Shown: positions 1 to 7,022 of the stretch, in pieces
How positions within the stretch are numbered: the first letter of the stretch is position 1
Layout: each line of letters begins with the position of its first letter
Assembly: GCF_024614185.1 (NCBI RefSeq)
Contig: NZ_JAHTLF010000018.1
Coordinates: 192,439-256,438, forward strand
From: Nocardioides carbamazepini
GTDB lineage: Bacteria > Actinomycetota > Actinomycetes > Propionibacteriales > Nocardioidaceae
Direction: 5' to 3'
DNA: 64,000 bases
Program-made: the position numbers and the translations under genes
The notes under the pieces: generated by a model
What the model was told of the DNA's origin: nothing
The model's input: the letters and a program-made list of their open reading frames with translations, nothing else
The model's database searches: none

Positions 1-239
<239 letters not shown>

Positions 240-794
240 TCAGAACGAGTTCCTGCGGGACAGGATCTTGTGCACCAACGGCTCGAAGTGCTCCAGCGGG
301 GCACTCACGTAGTCCGGGTCGAACGCGGCCTGGTCGTACTTGAAGCAGAACTCCTCGGTGTACTCGAAGTACTCGGAGCCGCGGAACTTCTCCCGGGTGT
401 TGCGGTCCCACCCCAGGTGGTGCCAGAAGTAGTACCCCTGGAAGACGTCATGGTTGGCGACCATCCAGTGGTTCGCCTCGGAGACGAACGGCTTCAGGAT
501 CGCCGCGGCGATGTCGGGGTGGTTGGCCGGAGCCATCACGTCCCCGATGTCGTGCAGCAGCGCGCAGAGGATGTACTCCTCGTCCCGACCATCTTCCTCG
601 GCGCGGGTGGCCGTCTGCAGGGAGTGCTCGAGCCGAGTGATCGGGAACTCACCCTTGGCGTCCCCCAGGGTCCGCAACATCTGCAGGGCGTGCTCGGGCA
701 CCTTGCTCTGCTCGGTCGCCCAGCCCGGCGTGATGAGGTCCCAGTCCTCCTTCGTGGACTCGATCATGCTGGTGAACTTGACTCCAGAACTCAC
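240..794 (-). CDS. HD-domain oxygenase, PhnZ/TmpB-like
   Basis: Protein of 184 aa resembling the mixed-valent di-iron HD oxygenases (PhnZ, TmpB, inositol oxygenase) that cleave C-P or C-C bonds with O2. The stretch LEHSLQ at residues 55-60 and ALLHDIGD at 78-85 closely follow PhnZ. Candidate metal ligands are H57, H81, D82, H92, H115 and D154. The GTG at 794 is preferred because an AGAAGGTG Shine-Dalgarno lies about 7 nt upstream; the frame is open further to a GTG at 842 and an ATG at 823 without such a site. It is the last gene of an operon with an ABC importer, which suggests it acts on the imported compound. The PhnY/TmpA partner dioxygenase is not in the window. A plain HD phosphohydrolase is the alternative. 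Family is fairly sure, substrate unknown. Confidence 0.75.
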   Translation of the reverse strand: MSSGVKFTSMIESTKEDWDLITPGWATEQSKVPEHALQMLRTLGDAKGEFPITRLEHSLQTATRAEEDGRDEEYILCALLHDIGDVMAPANHPDIAAAILKPFVSEANHWMVANHDVFQGYYFWHHLGWDRNTREKFRGSEYFEYTEEFCFKYDQAAFDPDYVSAPLEHFEPLVHKILSRRNSF

Positions 795-884
795 AACGAA
801 ACACCTTCTTCTCTCACTCATCTGTGGACTCTTGAACGTCACTGCCGGCCGCCCGTCCGCGCGGTCCTCTGGCCGGCTCCGGCA

Positions 885-1769
885 CTACTTGGGGGCGCGG
901 CCGTGGTTGTCCCACCACAGGACCCGTCGGCGCAGGAGCGTCAACACAGCGACGAAGAGCAGGCCCAGCACGCAGAACATCGAGATTCCGGCCCAGGTCA
1001 CTTCGAGGTTCGCCTGGGATGCGGCGATGGAGATCATGGCTCCCAACCCTGCGGCCTCGCCGGCAGCCACGAACTCGGCGACCGCGGCCCCGATGATGGC
1101 GAAGGGGATGGCGATCCTCAGGCCGGCGAAGAAGTACGGCATGCTCCCCGGGAGCCGTAGCCTCCAGAAGATCTCCCACCTGCTCGCGTCGACCACGCGG
1201 AGCACGTCCAGCGTGCCCGGGTCCACCGCCCTGAGCCCGGCCAGCGAGTTGATCAGGATCGGGAAGATCGCCACGATGATGGTGACGATGTACTTGGGCA
1301 GCATGCCGAATCCGAAGGCCACCACCAGGGCCGGAGCAATCGCGATGACCGGGGTCACCATGATGACCATCACGACCGGCATCAGAGCGCGTTCCAGAAT
1401 CTTGAACTCGCACATCAGAACGGCCAGAAGATAACCCAGGACGATGGCAGCGCCGCCTCCCACAGCCACCTCTTTCAGGGTGACCAGGAGATTGTTCCAA
1501 TAGGCGCTCGGGTCGTTGGCGATGCTCTCGGCGATATTTCCCAAAGGCGGGATGACGAAGGGATTCGAGTGGGCCACGTACTCCCAGGCGATGCCCAGCA
1601 GCACAAAGGTGACCAGCGGGGGAATCCAGAGACCGAAACGCCAGCGCGTCCAGGCAGAGACCTTGGGCACCGCCCTCGTCACGGACTTTCCGGCGGCCTT
1701 CTCGGCACCTGGTTGACGAGCCTGCTCCAGCTCCACGATCGCGCTGGCTACCTTCTCAGTGCTCGACAT
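885..1769 (-). CDS. ABC transporter permease, SsuC/TauC/ThiX type
   Basis: Protein of 294 aa with a hydrophilic N-terminus, a first membrane helix near residues 45-65 and the BPD_transp_1 core with about six helices. The cytoplasmic loop around residues 180-215 (LRAVDPGTLDVLRVVDASRWEI) is the EAA-type contact with the ATPase. Its start overlaps the end of the ATPase gene by 14 nt, so the two are translationally coupled. It forms the channel of the importer encoded at 885-3680. The family imports sulfonates, nitrate or thiamine-pyrimidine precursors, and the sequence does not settle which applies. Confidence 0.9.
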   Translation of the reverse strand: MSSTEKVASAIVELEQARQPGAEKAAGKSVTRAVPKVSAWTRWRFGLWIPPLVTFVLLGIAWEYVAHSNPFVIPPLGNIAESIANDPSAYWNNLLVTLKEVAVGGGAAIVLGYLLAVLMCEFKILERALMPVVMVIMVTPVIAIAPALVVAFGFGMLPKYIVTIIVAIFPILINSLAGLRAVDPGTLDVLRVVDASRWEIFWRLRLPGSMPYFFAGLRIAIPFAIIGAAVAEFVAAGEAAGLGAMISIAASQANLEVTWAGISMFCVLGLLFVAVLTLLRRRVLWWDNHGRAPK

Positions 1770-2562
1770 TCTTCATCACCCTCCTCAGCCCCTCGCGGAT
1801 GCGGATCTCGTACTCACGGAATTGCGGACTCAGGAACACCGATTCGTCCCGGGGTCGGGGCAGGTCGATCTCGGTGACCTCGGCGATGCGTCCCGGTCGA
1901 GCCGCCATCAGCACCACGCGGTCCGAGAGCAGGATCGCCTCGGGAACCGAGTGCGTGATGAACATGACCGACCGCCGGTTGGACTGCCAGAAGTCCAGGA
2001 GCCCCAGTCGTTGCTGGTCGCGCGTGATCTCGTCCAGGGCCGAGAACGGCTCGTCCATGAGCAGGACGGGCGGGTCGAACACGAAGGCGCGTGCGATCGC
2101 GACGCGCTGCTGCATGCCACCAGACAGCTGCCGCGGGTACTTGCGCAGGTCGTTGCCCAAGCCGAAGGAGGTGAGCAGCTCGTCGACGTCCAACAGGTTG
2201 CGGCCCGCGTTGGCAGCGGTGTTCACCTGAGTGGGCAACAGGACGTTGTCGCGCACCGAGCGCCACGGCAGCAGGGCCGGGGTCTGCGGCACCAGTCCCA
2301 TCGTCTTGTGGCGGATCGCCTGAGGAACTGTCTCGCCGTTGATCGCGACCGAGCCCTCGTCGGCGTCCAGGAGGCCGGCGATGATGCGGAGCAGCGTGGA
2401 CTTGCCGCAGCCGCTGGGACCGATCACCGAGACGAACTCGCCCGGGGCGATGCGCAGATCGACGTCATCGAGGACCGTGACCGGTTGGCCCCGGACGCCG
2501 AACCTCTTGGTGACTCCTCGTGCCGTGACCTCGGCGCCCGCGGTGGTCAGTGCCGCGTTCAT
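1756..2562 (-). CDS. ABC transporter ATP-binding protein, SsuB/TauB/ThiZ type
   Basis: Protein of 268 aa and full length for the family. Walker A GPSGCGKST lies at residues 48-56, the Q-loop sits near LVPQTPALLPWR, the signature is LSGGMQQR and Walker B is VLLMDEP, followed by the H-loop ITHS. It energises import through the permease at 885-1769. Its ATG overlaps the TGA of the substrate-binding protein gene by 4 nt and its own end overlaps the permease start, giving one operon SBP-ATPase-permease-HD oxygenase. Confidence 0.92.
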   Translation of the reverse strand: MNAALTTAGAEVTARGVTKRFGVRGQPVTVLDDVDLRIAPGEFVSVIGPSGCGKSTLLRIIAGLLDADEGSVAINGETVPQAIRHKTMGLVPQTPALLPWRSVRDNVLLPTQVNTAANAGRNLLDVDELLTSFGLGNDLRKYPRQLSGGMQQRVAIARAFVFDPPVLLMDEPFSALDEITRDQQRLGLLDFWQSNRRSVMFITHSVPEAILLSDRVVLMAARPGRIAEVTEIDLPRPRDESVFLSPQFREYEIRIREGLRRVMKNVEH

Positions 2563-3680
2563 TCGCCGGGCCAGATCAGCACGCCGTCGGCGTCGTACAA
2601 GTCCGTCACCAGGTCGAAGTCGACCACGGTGTCAAGATCCGGGATCTCCTTCACGTCGCTGAATTCCCGGGTCAGCGCAGCGGCTGCCTCCCACTCCTCA
2701 CGGGTGTGGGCACCCAGCGGCTTGACCGTGCTGTCCCGGATCCACTGCGACTCCACGGCCCAGGTTCGCTTCTGCTGGTCCAACGGGAACGAGTCGCCCT
2801 GGTTGTCCTCGGCGGCCAGCTCGGTCACGTGCTCCACGCACTTGTCCTCGTTGTCCAGGCAGTACTGGAGCGCCTTCAACGTGGCCCGCATGAAGTCGGC
2901 GGCGGTGTCCCGGTGCTCCTCCAGGAAGGTCGAGTTCACCTCCATCACGCTGTAGGTGCTCTCGACGCCTGCGTCGGCCGGCAGGAACTCGCTGAACTCG
3001 ATGCCCTGGTCCTTGAGGCTGGCGCACTGACTCGACGCGTAGGCGATCTCGGCGTCGATCGTGCCGCGGGTGACGATGGTCGGGTCGTAGTTGGTGATCT
3101 TGATGAACTTCACCTTGTCCAGGTCGACGCCGGCCTTGGCGAGCTGTGCCCGGGCGACCGGGGCGACCTGAGTGAAGTAGCCGAGCCGCTTGCCCTCCAG
3201 GTCCTTGAGGGTCTTGATGTCCTTGTTGGCCAGGATGCAGTGGGGGTCGGTGGTGCCGTAGGTCGCCACTGCGGTGATGTTGTCGGCGTTCACCACGGTG
3301 TCCAGGACGCTGGGCGCCGACCCCACGGAGGTGAACTGGGCCTTGTTGGCGTTGACCAGTTGCTGGCCCGACGCGCCGGCGGTGTTCATCTCGACGTTGA
3401 GGCACAGGGCGTCGTAGTAGCCCAGGTCCCGCGCCATGAAGACGTCCATGATCGAGCCGCTGGCGGCGTAGCTGTAGGACGAGATGTAGGTGATCTTCCC
3501 TGCGTCCTTGTTCCGCTGACATGCCGCGTCGTCCGGGGCGTAGCCCGCGGTGTCGGTAGCGCCTTCCACTGGTTGACGGGCCGACTTGTCGGCAGCGTTC
3601 GAGCCCGAGCCACACGCACTTATGGTCAATCCGAGAACAACGGTCAATCCGCTGAGCGCAAACTTTGAAATGGTCTTCAT
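2559..3680 (-). CDS. ABC substrate-binding lipoprotein, NMT1/SsuA-like
   Basis: Protein of 373 aa with a lipoprotein signal: KTISK n-region, hydrophobic core and lipobox ISAC with the lipidated Cys at 23. The mature part has the type-2 periplasmic fold of nitrate/sulfonate/NMT1 binding proteins (GQQLVNANKAQFTSVGSAPSVLD, then LKDLEGKRLGYF). It carries several cysteines (in DAACQR, DALCLN, PHCIL, SSQCAS, QYCLDN), more than is usual, possibly as disulfides. GTGAGGAACT just before the ATG supplies a ribosome-binding site. It is the first gene of the reverse-strand operon. The substrate is unknown; the downstream PhnZ-like oxygenase points to a small organic compound used as nutrient. Confidence 0.85.
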   Translation of the reverse strand: MKTISKFALSGLTVVLGLTISACGSGSNAADKSARQPVEGATDTAGYAPDDAACQRNKDAGKITYISSYSYAASGSIMDVFMARDLGYYDALCLNVEMNTAGASGQQLVNANKAQFTSVGSAPSVLDTVVNADNITAVATYGTTDPHCILANKDIKTLKDLEGKRLGYFTQVAPVARAQLAKAGVDLDKVKFIKITNYDPTIVTRGTIDAEIAYASSQCASLKDQGIEFSEFLPADAGVESTYSVMEVNSTFLEEHRDTAADFMRATLKALQYCLDNEDKCVEHVTELAAEDNQGDSFPLDQQKRTWAVESQWIRDSTVKPLGAHTREEWEAAAALTREFSDVKEIPDLDTVVDFDLVTDLYDADGVLIWPGE

Positions 3681-4088
3681 AGTTCCTCACTTGTAGGCAG
3701 CGATTGGATTTGCTGGGAGGTCGCCAAAAAGGCTCGCGCCCAGAATCAGAGGGTCACGAATTGACGTCGCGGGAACGACGTCGTATCAGAGACGGGGTGT
3801 CGCGGTTTCAGCAACGGCCGACGAGGTCCTGTTGCTGAGTGGCGGGTGCGACCCATAGGGGATGAGTCGCAACAGATGATGATGTATTCGGATCGACTCC
3901 TCTCTGACGTAGCGTCCGTCACGCGCGATTCATGGCGTGCATCGAACGATTGGATACGTCAGCAGAAAGGTCGGCCACCGGGGCACTCGGCATCACCGGG
4001 ACCGTCGATCTACATCTCGACCGCTTGAAGGACATCATTCACATCAAGCGATACGCCATGTTGGCATGCGGGATATGATGGTGTCAAC
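3681..4088. promoter_or_regulatory. Intergenic region: promoter side of the SBP operon and junction with truncated DUF2461
   Basis: About 400 bp without a credible gene and visibly richer in A/T than its surroundings. It contains the upstream region of the reverse-strand ABC operon and an 8-bp perfect inverted repeat, TCAGCAAC at 3808-3815 and GTTGCTGA at 3831-3838, a possible operator. Short reading frames at 3846-4028 and 3937-4419 have no recognisable protein and are not called. The right edge runs directly into the middle of a DUF2461 coding sequence, so a rearrangement or assembly breakpoint lies near 4085. Confidence 0.6.
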
Positions 4089-4553
4089 GATTTCCGTTGC
4101 CCTGACGACGTCCGCTTCGCGAAGGACAAGACGCCGTACAAGACCCACCAGGGCGCGTTCGTGGGCGTCGGCCCGGCGACCGGCTGGTACGTCGAGGTGG
4201 CGGCGCCTGGTGTCCGGGTGGGCGGCGGCATCTACGAGGCCTCCGGGGCCCATCTGGCCCGGCTGCGCGAGGCGATGGCCGAGGAGAGGACCGGCAAGGT
4301 CCTGCAGCGGATCCTGCGCGACCTGGAGCGCGGTGGCTTCGAGGTGGCCGGCGAGCGGCTCAAGACCGTGCCTCGCGGCTACGACAAGGAGCACCCGCGC
4401 ATCGAGCTGCTCAAGATGAAGACCGTGCTGGGGATGCGGTCCTACGGATTCGAGCCGTTCGTGCACACCGCCGAGCTGCTCGACCGGGTCCGCGAGGACT
4501 GGCGCCGGCTGCGCCCGCTCGTCACCTGGGTCGCCGACGCGATCGCGGAGTGA
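4089..4553 (+). pseudogene. DUF2461 (TIGR02453) protein, 5'-truncated
   Basis: The frame reads F-R-C-P-D-D-VRFAKDKTPYKTHQGAFVGVG from about 4092 and runs to TGA at 4551-4553. This matches the central and C-terminal two thirds of the DUF2461 family, including the conserved VRFxKDKTPYKTH block and the YGFEPF motif near the end. The usual ~85 N-terminal residues are absent and upstream sequence shows no homology. The first in-frame start is a GTG at 4161, inside the conserved domain, so a functional product is unlikely. Function of the family is unknown. The truncation marks a breakpoint or a misassembly. Confidence 0.8.
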
Positions 4554-5045
4554 TCAGCCCCGCACGCGGCGCAGGAAGGCCGCCAGGTTGTCCGTCAGCC
4601 GCTCGACCTGCTGCTCGGGGGTGAGCGACTCCGGCAGTCGTCCCTGGTCGCTGACCCGCTTGCCGCGGACGTACAGCGAGCACTGCAGGTCGGCGCAGAT
4701 GTAGGTGCCGACGGAGTCGCCCTTCTGCCCCGCCTTCCCGGACCGCGGGGCCACCATCAAGGTCACCCCGCCGGAGCCGTGCGGCGTCAGGCACAGCGCG
4801 CAGAGGTTCTTGCGCGGCATCCCGGCGCTGCCGTCGGTCGTGCGGAGCACGATGCCGTACGGCGCCCCGTCGACCTCCGCGACGACGTACCCCCGCACCC
4901 GGGACTGCGGGTCGCGCCAGCCGAGGAAGTCCAGGTGCTCCCATGGCTGTGCGGACAGGTCGCGCGGCACGTTGAGCCGCTTCGCCTCGCCCTTCGAGCA
5001 GTTCACGAAGGACGCGCGGATCTGTTGCTCGGTGAGGGGTTCCAC
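4554..5045 (-). CDS. FBP-domain (FusB-like, EF-G-binding type) zinc protein
   Basis: Protein of 163 aa with the C-terminal treble-clef zinc finger of the FBP/FusB family: CALC near residues 82-85 and YICADLQCSLYVRG near 115-128 supply four cysteines. Family members bind elongation factor G; in staphylococci FusB rescues ribosomes from fusidic acid. Actinobacterial copies are common chromosomal genes with no proven resistance role. The ATG at 5045 gives the normal N-terminus (MEPLTEQQIRASFVNCSKGE). Its stop is adjacent to the convergent DUF2461 remnant stop. Confidence 0.85.
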   Translation of the reverse strand: MEPLTEQQIRASFVNCSKGEAKRLNVPRDLSAQPWEHLDFLGWRDPQSRVRGYVVAEVDGAPYGIVLRTTDGSAGMPRKNLCALCLTPHGSGGVTLMVAPRSGKAGQKGDSVGTYICADLQCSLYVRGKRVSDQGRLPESLTPEQQVERLTDNLAAFLRRVRG

Positions 5046-5097
5046 GTCGATCCACCCTAGGAGCCCGCGCCACCTATTTTCGTCCGCGGCGGGCGGC

Positions 5098-5550
5098 TCA
5101 CGCCGAGGTGAAGCTCGCCATCGTGCGGTCGGGCTCCCAGAACGCCTTCATCGACTTCACGCGGCCGTCGTCGTCGACGACGTAGACCATGATCAGGTCG
5201 GTCGTGGTGTGCGAGCCGTCCGGGAAGGACGTCTTGATCCGGCCGATGTTGGCGCAGGTGTTGCCGCCGGGATTGGCGAACGAGTCGTTGATCTGGAACT
5301 CGAAGGTCGCGATGGGCGCGATCGCCTTCTCCCAGAACGCCGAGATGCCGGCGTGCCCGTGGTGCCCCTTGCCCTCGGGGTCGAACATCGACGGGCCGAC
5401 CGGGTCCTCGAGCACGGCGTCCTCGGCGTACACGGTGAGCCACTCGGCGAGGTCGCCCTTCGCGACGGCGGAGTAGGACCGCTGGGACGCCGCGCGCGCC
5501 GGGTGCGGGTCGTTGGGGGCGTTCCAGACGATCGCGTCGGAGGTGATCAT
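5098..5550 (-). CDS. Ketosteroid-isomerase-like / NTF2-fold protein
   Basis: Protein of 150 aa with the NTF2/SnoaL fold; the AEDAVLEDPVGPSMFDPEG block is typical of actinobacterial ketosteroid-isomerase-like proteins. Such proteins move double bonds in steroid nuclei or act as small-molecule isomerases and hydrolases. A KstR-like palindrome, TAGAACGTGTTCTA, lies at 5572-5585, 22 bp upstream of the start, which supports membership in a steroid-degradation regulon. No other steroid gene is nearby. A generic SnoaL-like protein is the alternative. Confidence 0.75.
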   Translation of the reverse strand: MITSDAIVWNAPNDPHPARAASQRSYSAVAKGDLAEWLTVYAEDAVLEDPVGPSMFDPEGKGHHGHAGISAFWEKAIAPIATFEFQINDSFANPGGNTCANIGRIKTSFPDGSHTTTDLIMVYVVDDDGRVKSMKAFWEPDRTMASFTSA

Positions 5551-5571
5551 GCGGCCATCGTAGGGCGAATC

Positions 5572-5585
5572 TAGAACGTGTTCTA
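5572..5585. promoter_or_regulatory. KstR-like operator
   Basis: TAGAACGTGTTCTA fits the published actinobacterial KstR consensus TnnAACnnGTTnnA exactly. It lies immediately upstream of the ketosteroid-isomerase-like gene that starts at 5550, at a position where a repressor would block transcription. Confidence 0.6.
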
Positions 5586-5669
5586 CCCCTGCCGTCTGCC
5601 CGCCTGCCTGACCGCTGCGCGTCGCCGGCCGTTCACGGACCGCTCATCGGGGCCTGCCACGGTGCGAGC

Positions 5670-6338
5670 ATGGCGAAGAAGCAGAAGGCCTGGATCCACG
5701 TGGGCATGCCCGGTGCGGGCGATGTCGTCGAGTCCGCCCTCGCCCACCACCACGCGGCGCTCGTCGAGCTCGGCGTCGCCTCCCTCGCCCAGTCGACCGC
5801 GGAGAGCTTCCGGGCCGCCGTCGAGATGACCCGCACCCACAAGGACTGGGGGCTCAAGCGGGCCGACGTCGAGGGGCAGTGGACCCGCCTGGTCCGCCGC
5901 GCCCGCAAGAGCCGTTGCGACCTCGTCTTCAGCCAGTCGCTCCTCGCCGCCGCCGGCCCCGAGCAGGTCGCGCTCCTCGTCGACGCACTCGCCGGCCACC
6001 AGATCCATGTCGTCCTCACCACGGGTCTCGATGACGAGAGCGTCGCGGCCGCGAGCTGGCAGGTCGCCTGCCGCAAGCCCGAGCGCCTGCACGTCATCGA
6101 GACCGACGGCCTCGAGCCCGGTCAGGTCTGGACCGCGTTCGGCAGGCTCGTCGGCTTCGGCACGGCGTCGCTGCGGCTCGACGGCGTGCCGCGCGCGTCC
6201 GCGACCCTGCAGACCCTCCCTGCGGCGCTGCGTGAGGTCGAGCGGCTGGCCCGGCGCAACGCGTCGCTCGAGGTCCGGCTCGAGGAGCTGGACCGCAGGC
6301 GGCGCAAGCTCAAGCGGAAGCTGAACAGCGCGGCCTGA
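5670..6338 (+). CDS. Uncharacterised protein with degenerate sulfotransferase-like N-terminus and coiled-coil tail
   Basis: Protein of 222 aa. The N-terminus WIHVGMPGAGDVVESAL recalls the 5'-phosphosulfate loop of actinobacterial sulfotransferase-like proteins (HVGLPKTGTT), but the Lys and Thr residues of the loop are not preserved, so activity is doubtful. Residues ~188-222 form a charged heptad-like helix rich in Leu, Arg and Glu that ends in a Lys/Arg-rich tail, a probable coiled coil. It stands alone between divergent and convergent neighbours. Function unknown. Confidence 0.6.
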   Translation: MAKKQKAWIHVGMPGAGDVVESALAHHHAALVELGVASLAQSTAESFRAAVEMTRTHKDWGLKRADVEGQWTRLVRRARKSRCDLVFSQSLLAAAGPEQVALLVDALAGHQIHVVLTTGLDDESVAAASWQVACRKPERLHVIETDGLEPGQVWTAFGRLVGFGTASLRLDGVPRASATLQTLPAALREVERLARRNASLEVRLEELDRRRRKLKRKLNSAA

Positions 6339-6356
6339 GCCGAGGCCCGGGAGTCG

Positions 6357-6815
6357 TCAGTGCGGGGCCCAGGCGTCGTCGTCGGCCGTGCGCGACGTGA
6401 CGGTGTCGGGAAGCTCGCCGTCGGCGAGCTGCTGGATCGAGACGTCCTCGAACACCTCGCGCAGGGCGCGGCGGGCGGCGATCCAGACGTGCTGGAGGAC
6501 CTCGGCGGCCGCGTTGTAGTTGACGGCCTCGGGGCGCAGCCCGTAGACGGACACGAGGGGGCCGTCGACGGCGCGGATCACGTCGGCGACCGAGACCGTG
6601 GTGGCCTCGCGGGCCATCCGCCAGCCGCCGGACTGGCCGCGCTGGGACATCACGATGCCCGCGCGGCGCAGGTCGGCGAGGATCGCCTGGAGGAAGCCGT
6701 GCGGGATGTCCTGGAGCCGGCCCAGCTCCTCGGCGCTCACCGCTCGACCGTCGGACCGGCTCGCCATGGCGATCAGGGCCCGCAGTGCGTAGTCGGACTT
6801 GGCGGAGACGCGCAT
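6357..6815 (-). CDS. Rrf2-family transcriptional regulator
   Basis: Protein of 152 aa. The N-terminal winged helix (MRVSAKSDYALRALIAMA, then AEELGRLQDIPHGFLQAILADLRRAGIV) and SQRGQSGGWRMAR wing are classical Rrf2. The region that holds three Fe-S cysteines in IscR or NsrR has none, so it is a cluster-free member of the CymR/SaiR type. The ATG at 6815 gives the family's standard start; an in-frame GTG two codons upstream is possible. No Shine-Dalgarno is obvious, so the transcript may be leaderless. Target genes unknown. Confidence 0.88.
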   Translation of the reverse strand: MRVSAKSDYALRALIAMASRSDGRAVSAEELGRLQDIPHGFLQAILADLRRAGIVMSQRGQSGGWRMAREATTVSVADVIRAVDGPLVSVYGLRPEAVNYNAAAEVLQHVWIAARRALREVFEDVSIQQLADGELPDTVTSRTADDDAWAPH

Positions 6816-6963
6816 GAGCACAGTCTGTCAGATTGCTCGATCGACTCAGTCGACCTAGGCGTGGTTCGCGGCCGCGGTGCCACGCGACGGCGCCCTCCGG
6901 CGCGGTGTGAGCGACGACGCCACCCCCGTGCTTGCCCGCAGCTAGCACCCCCCGTATGATGAA

Positions 6964-6979
6964 GTTACTGGCGAGTAGC
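6964..6979. promoter_or_regulatory. Possible operator upstream of acyl-CoA dehydrogenase
   Basis: GTTACTGGCGAGTAGC contains TACT and AGTA arms separated by four bases, 44 bp upstream of the acyl-CoA dehydrogenase start. TetR-family regulators of fatty-acid genes often use such palindromes. Assignment to a specific regulator is not possible here. Confidence 0.3.
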
Positions 6980-7022
6980 AGCCAATGAGAACCCTCTCCG
7001 AACCCTGGAAATGGTGGGAACT

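Noticed and set aside
1169..1174. AGATCT within the left permease gene, considered as another operator
   Set aside because: It lies inside coding sequence, lacks the TC...CA flanks and is a chance hexamer; the same holds for 30358-30363.
3846..4028. 60-codon frame in the left intergenic region
   Set aside because: No ribosome-binding site, no homology and overlap with a longer unsupported frame.
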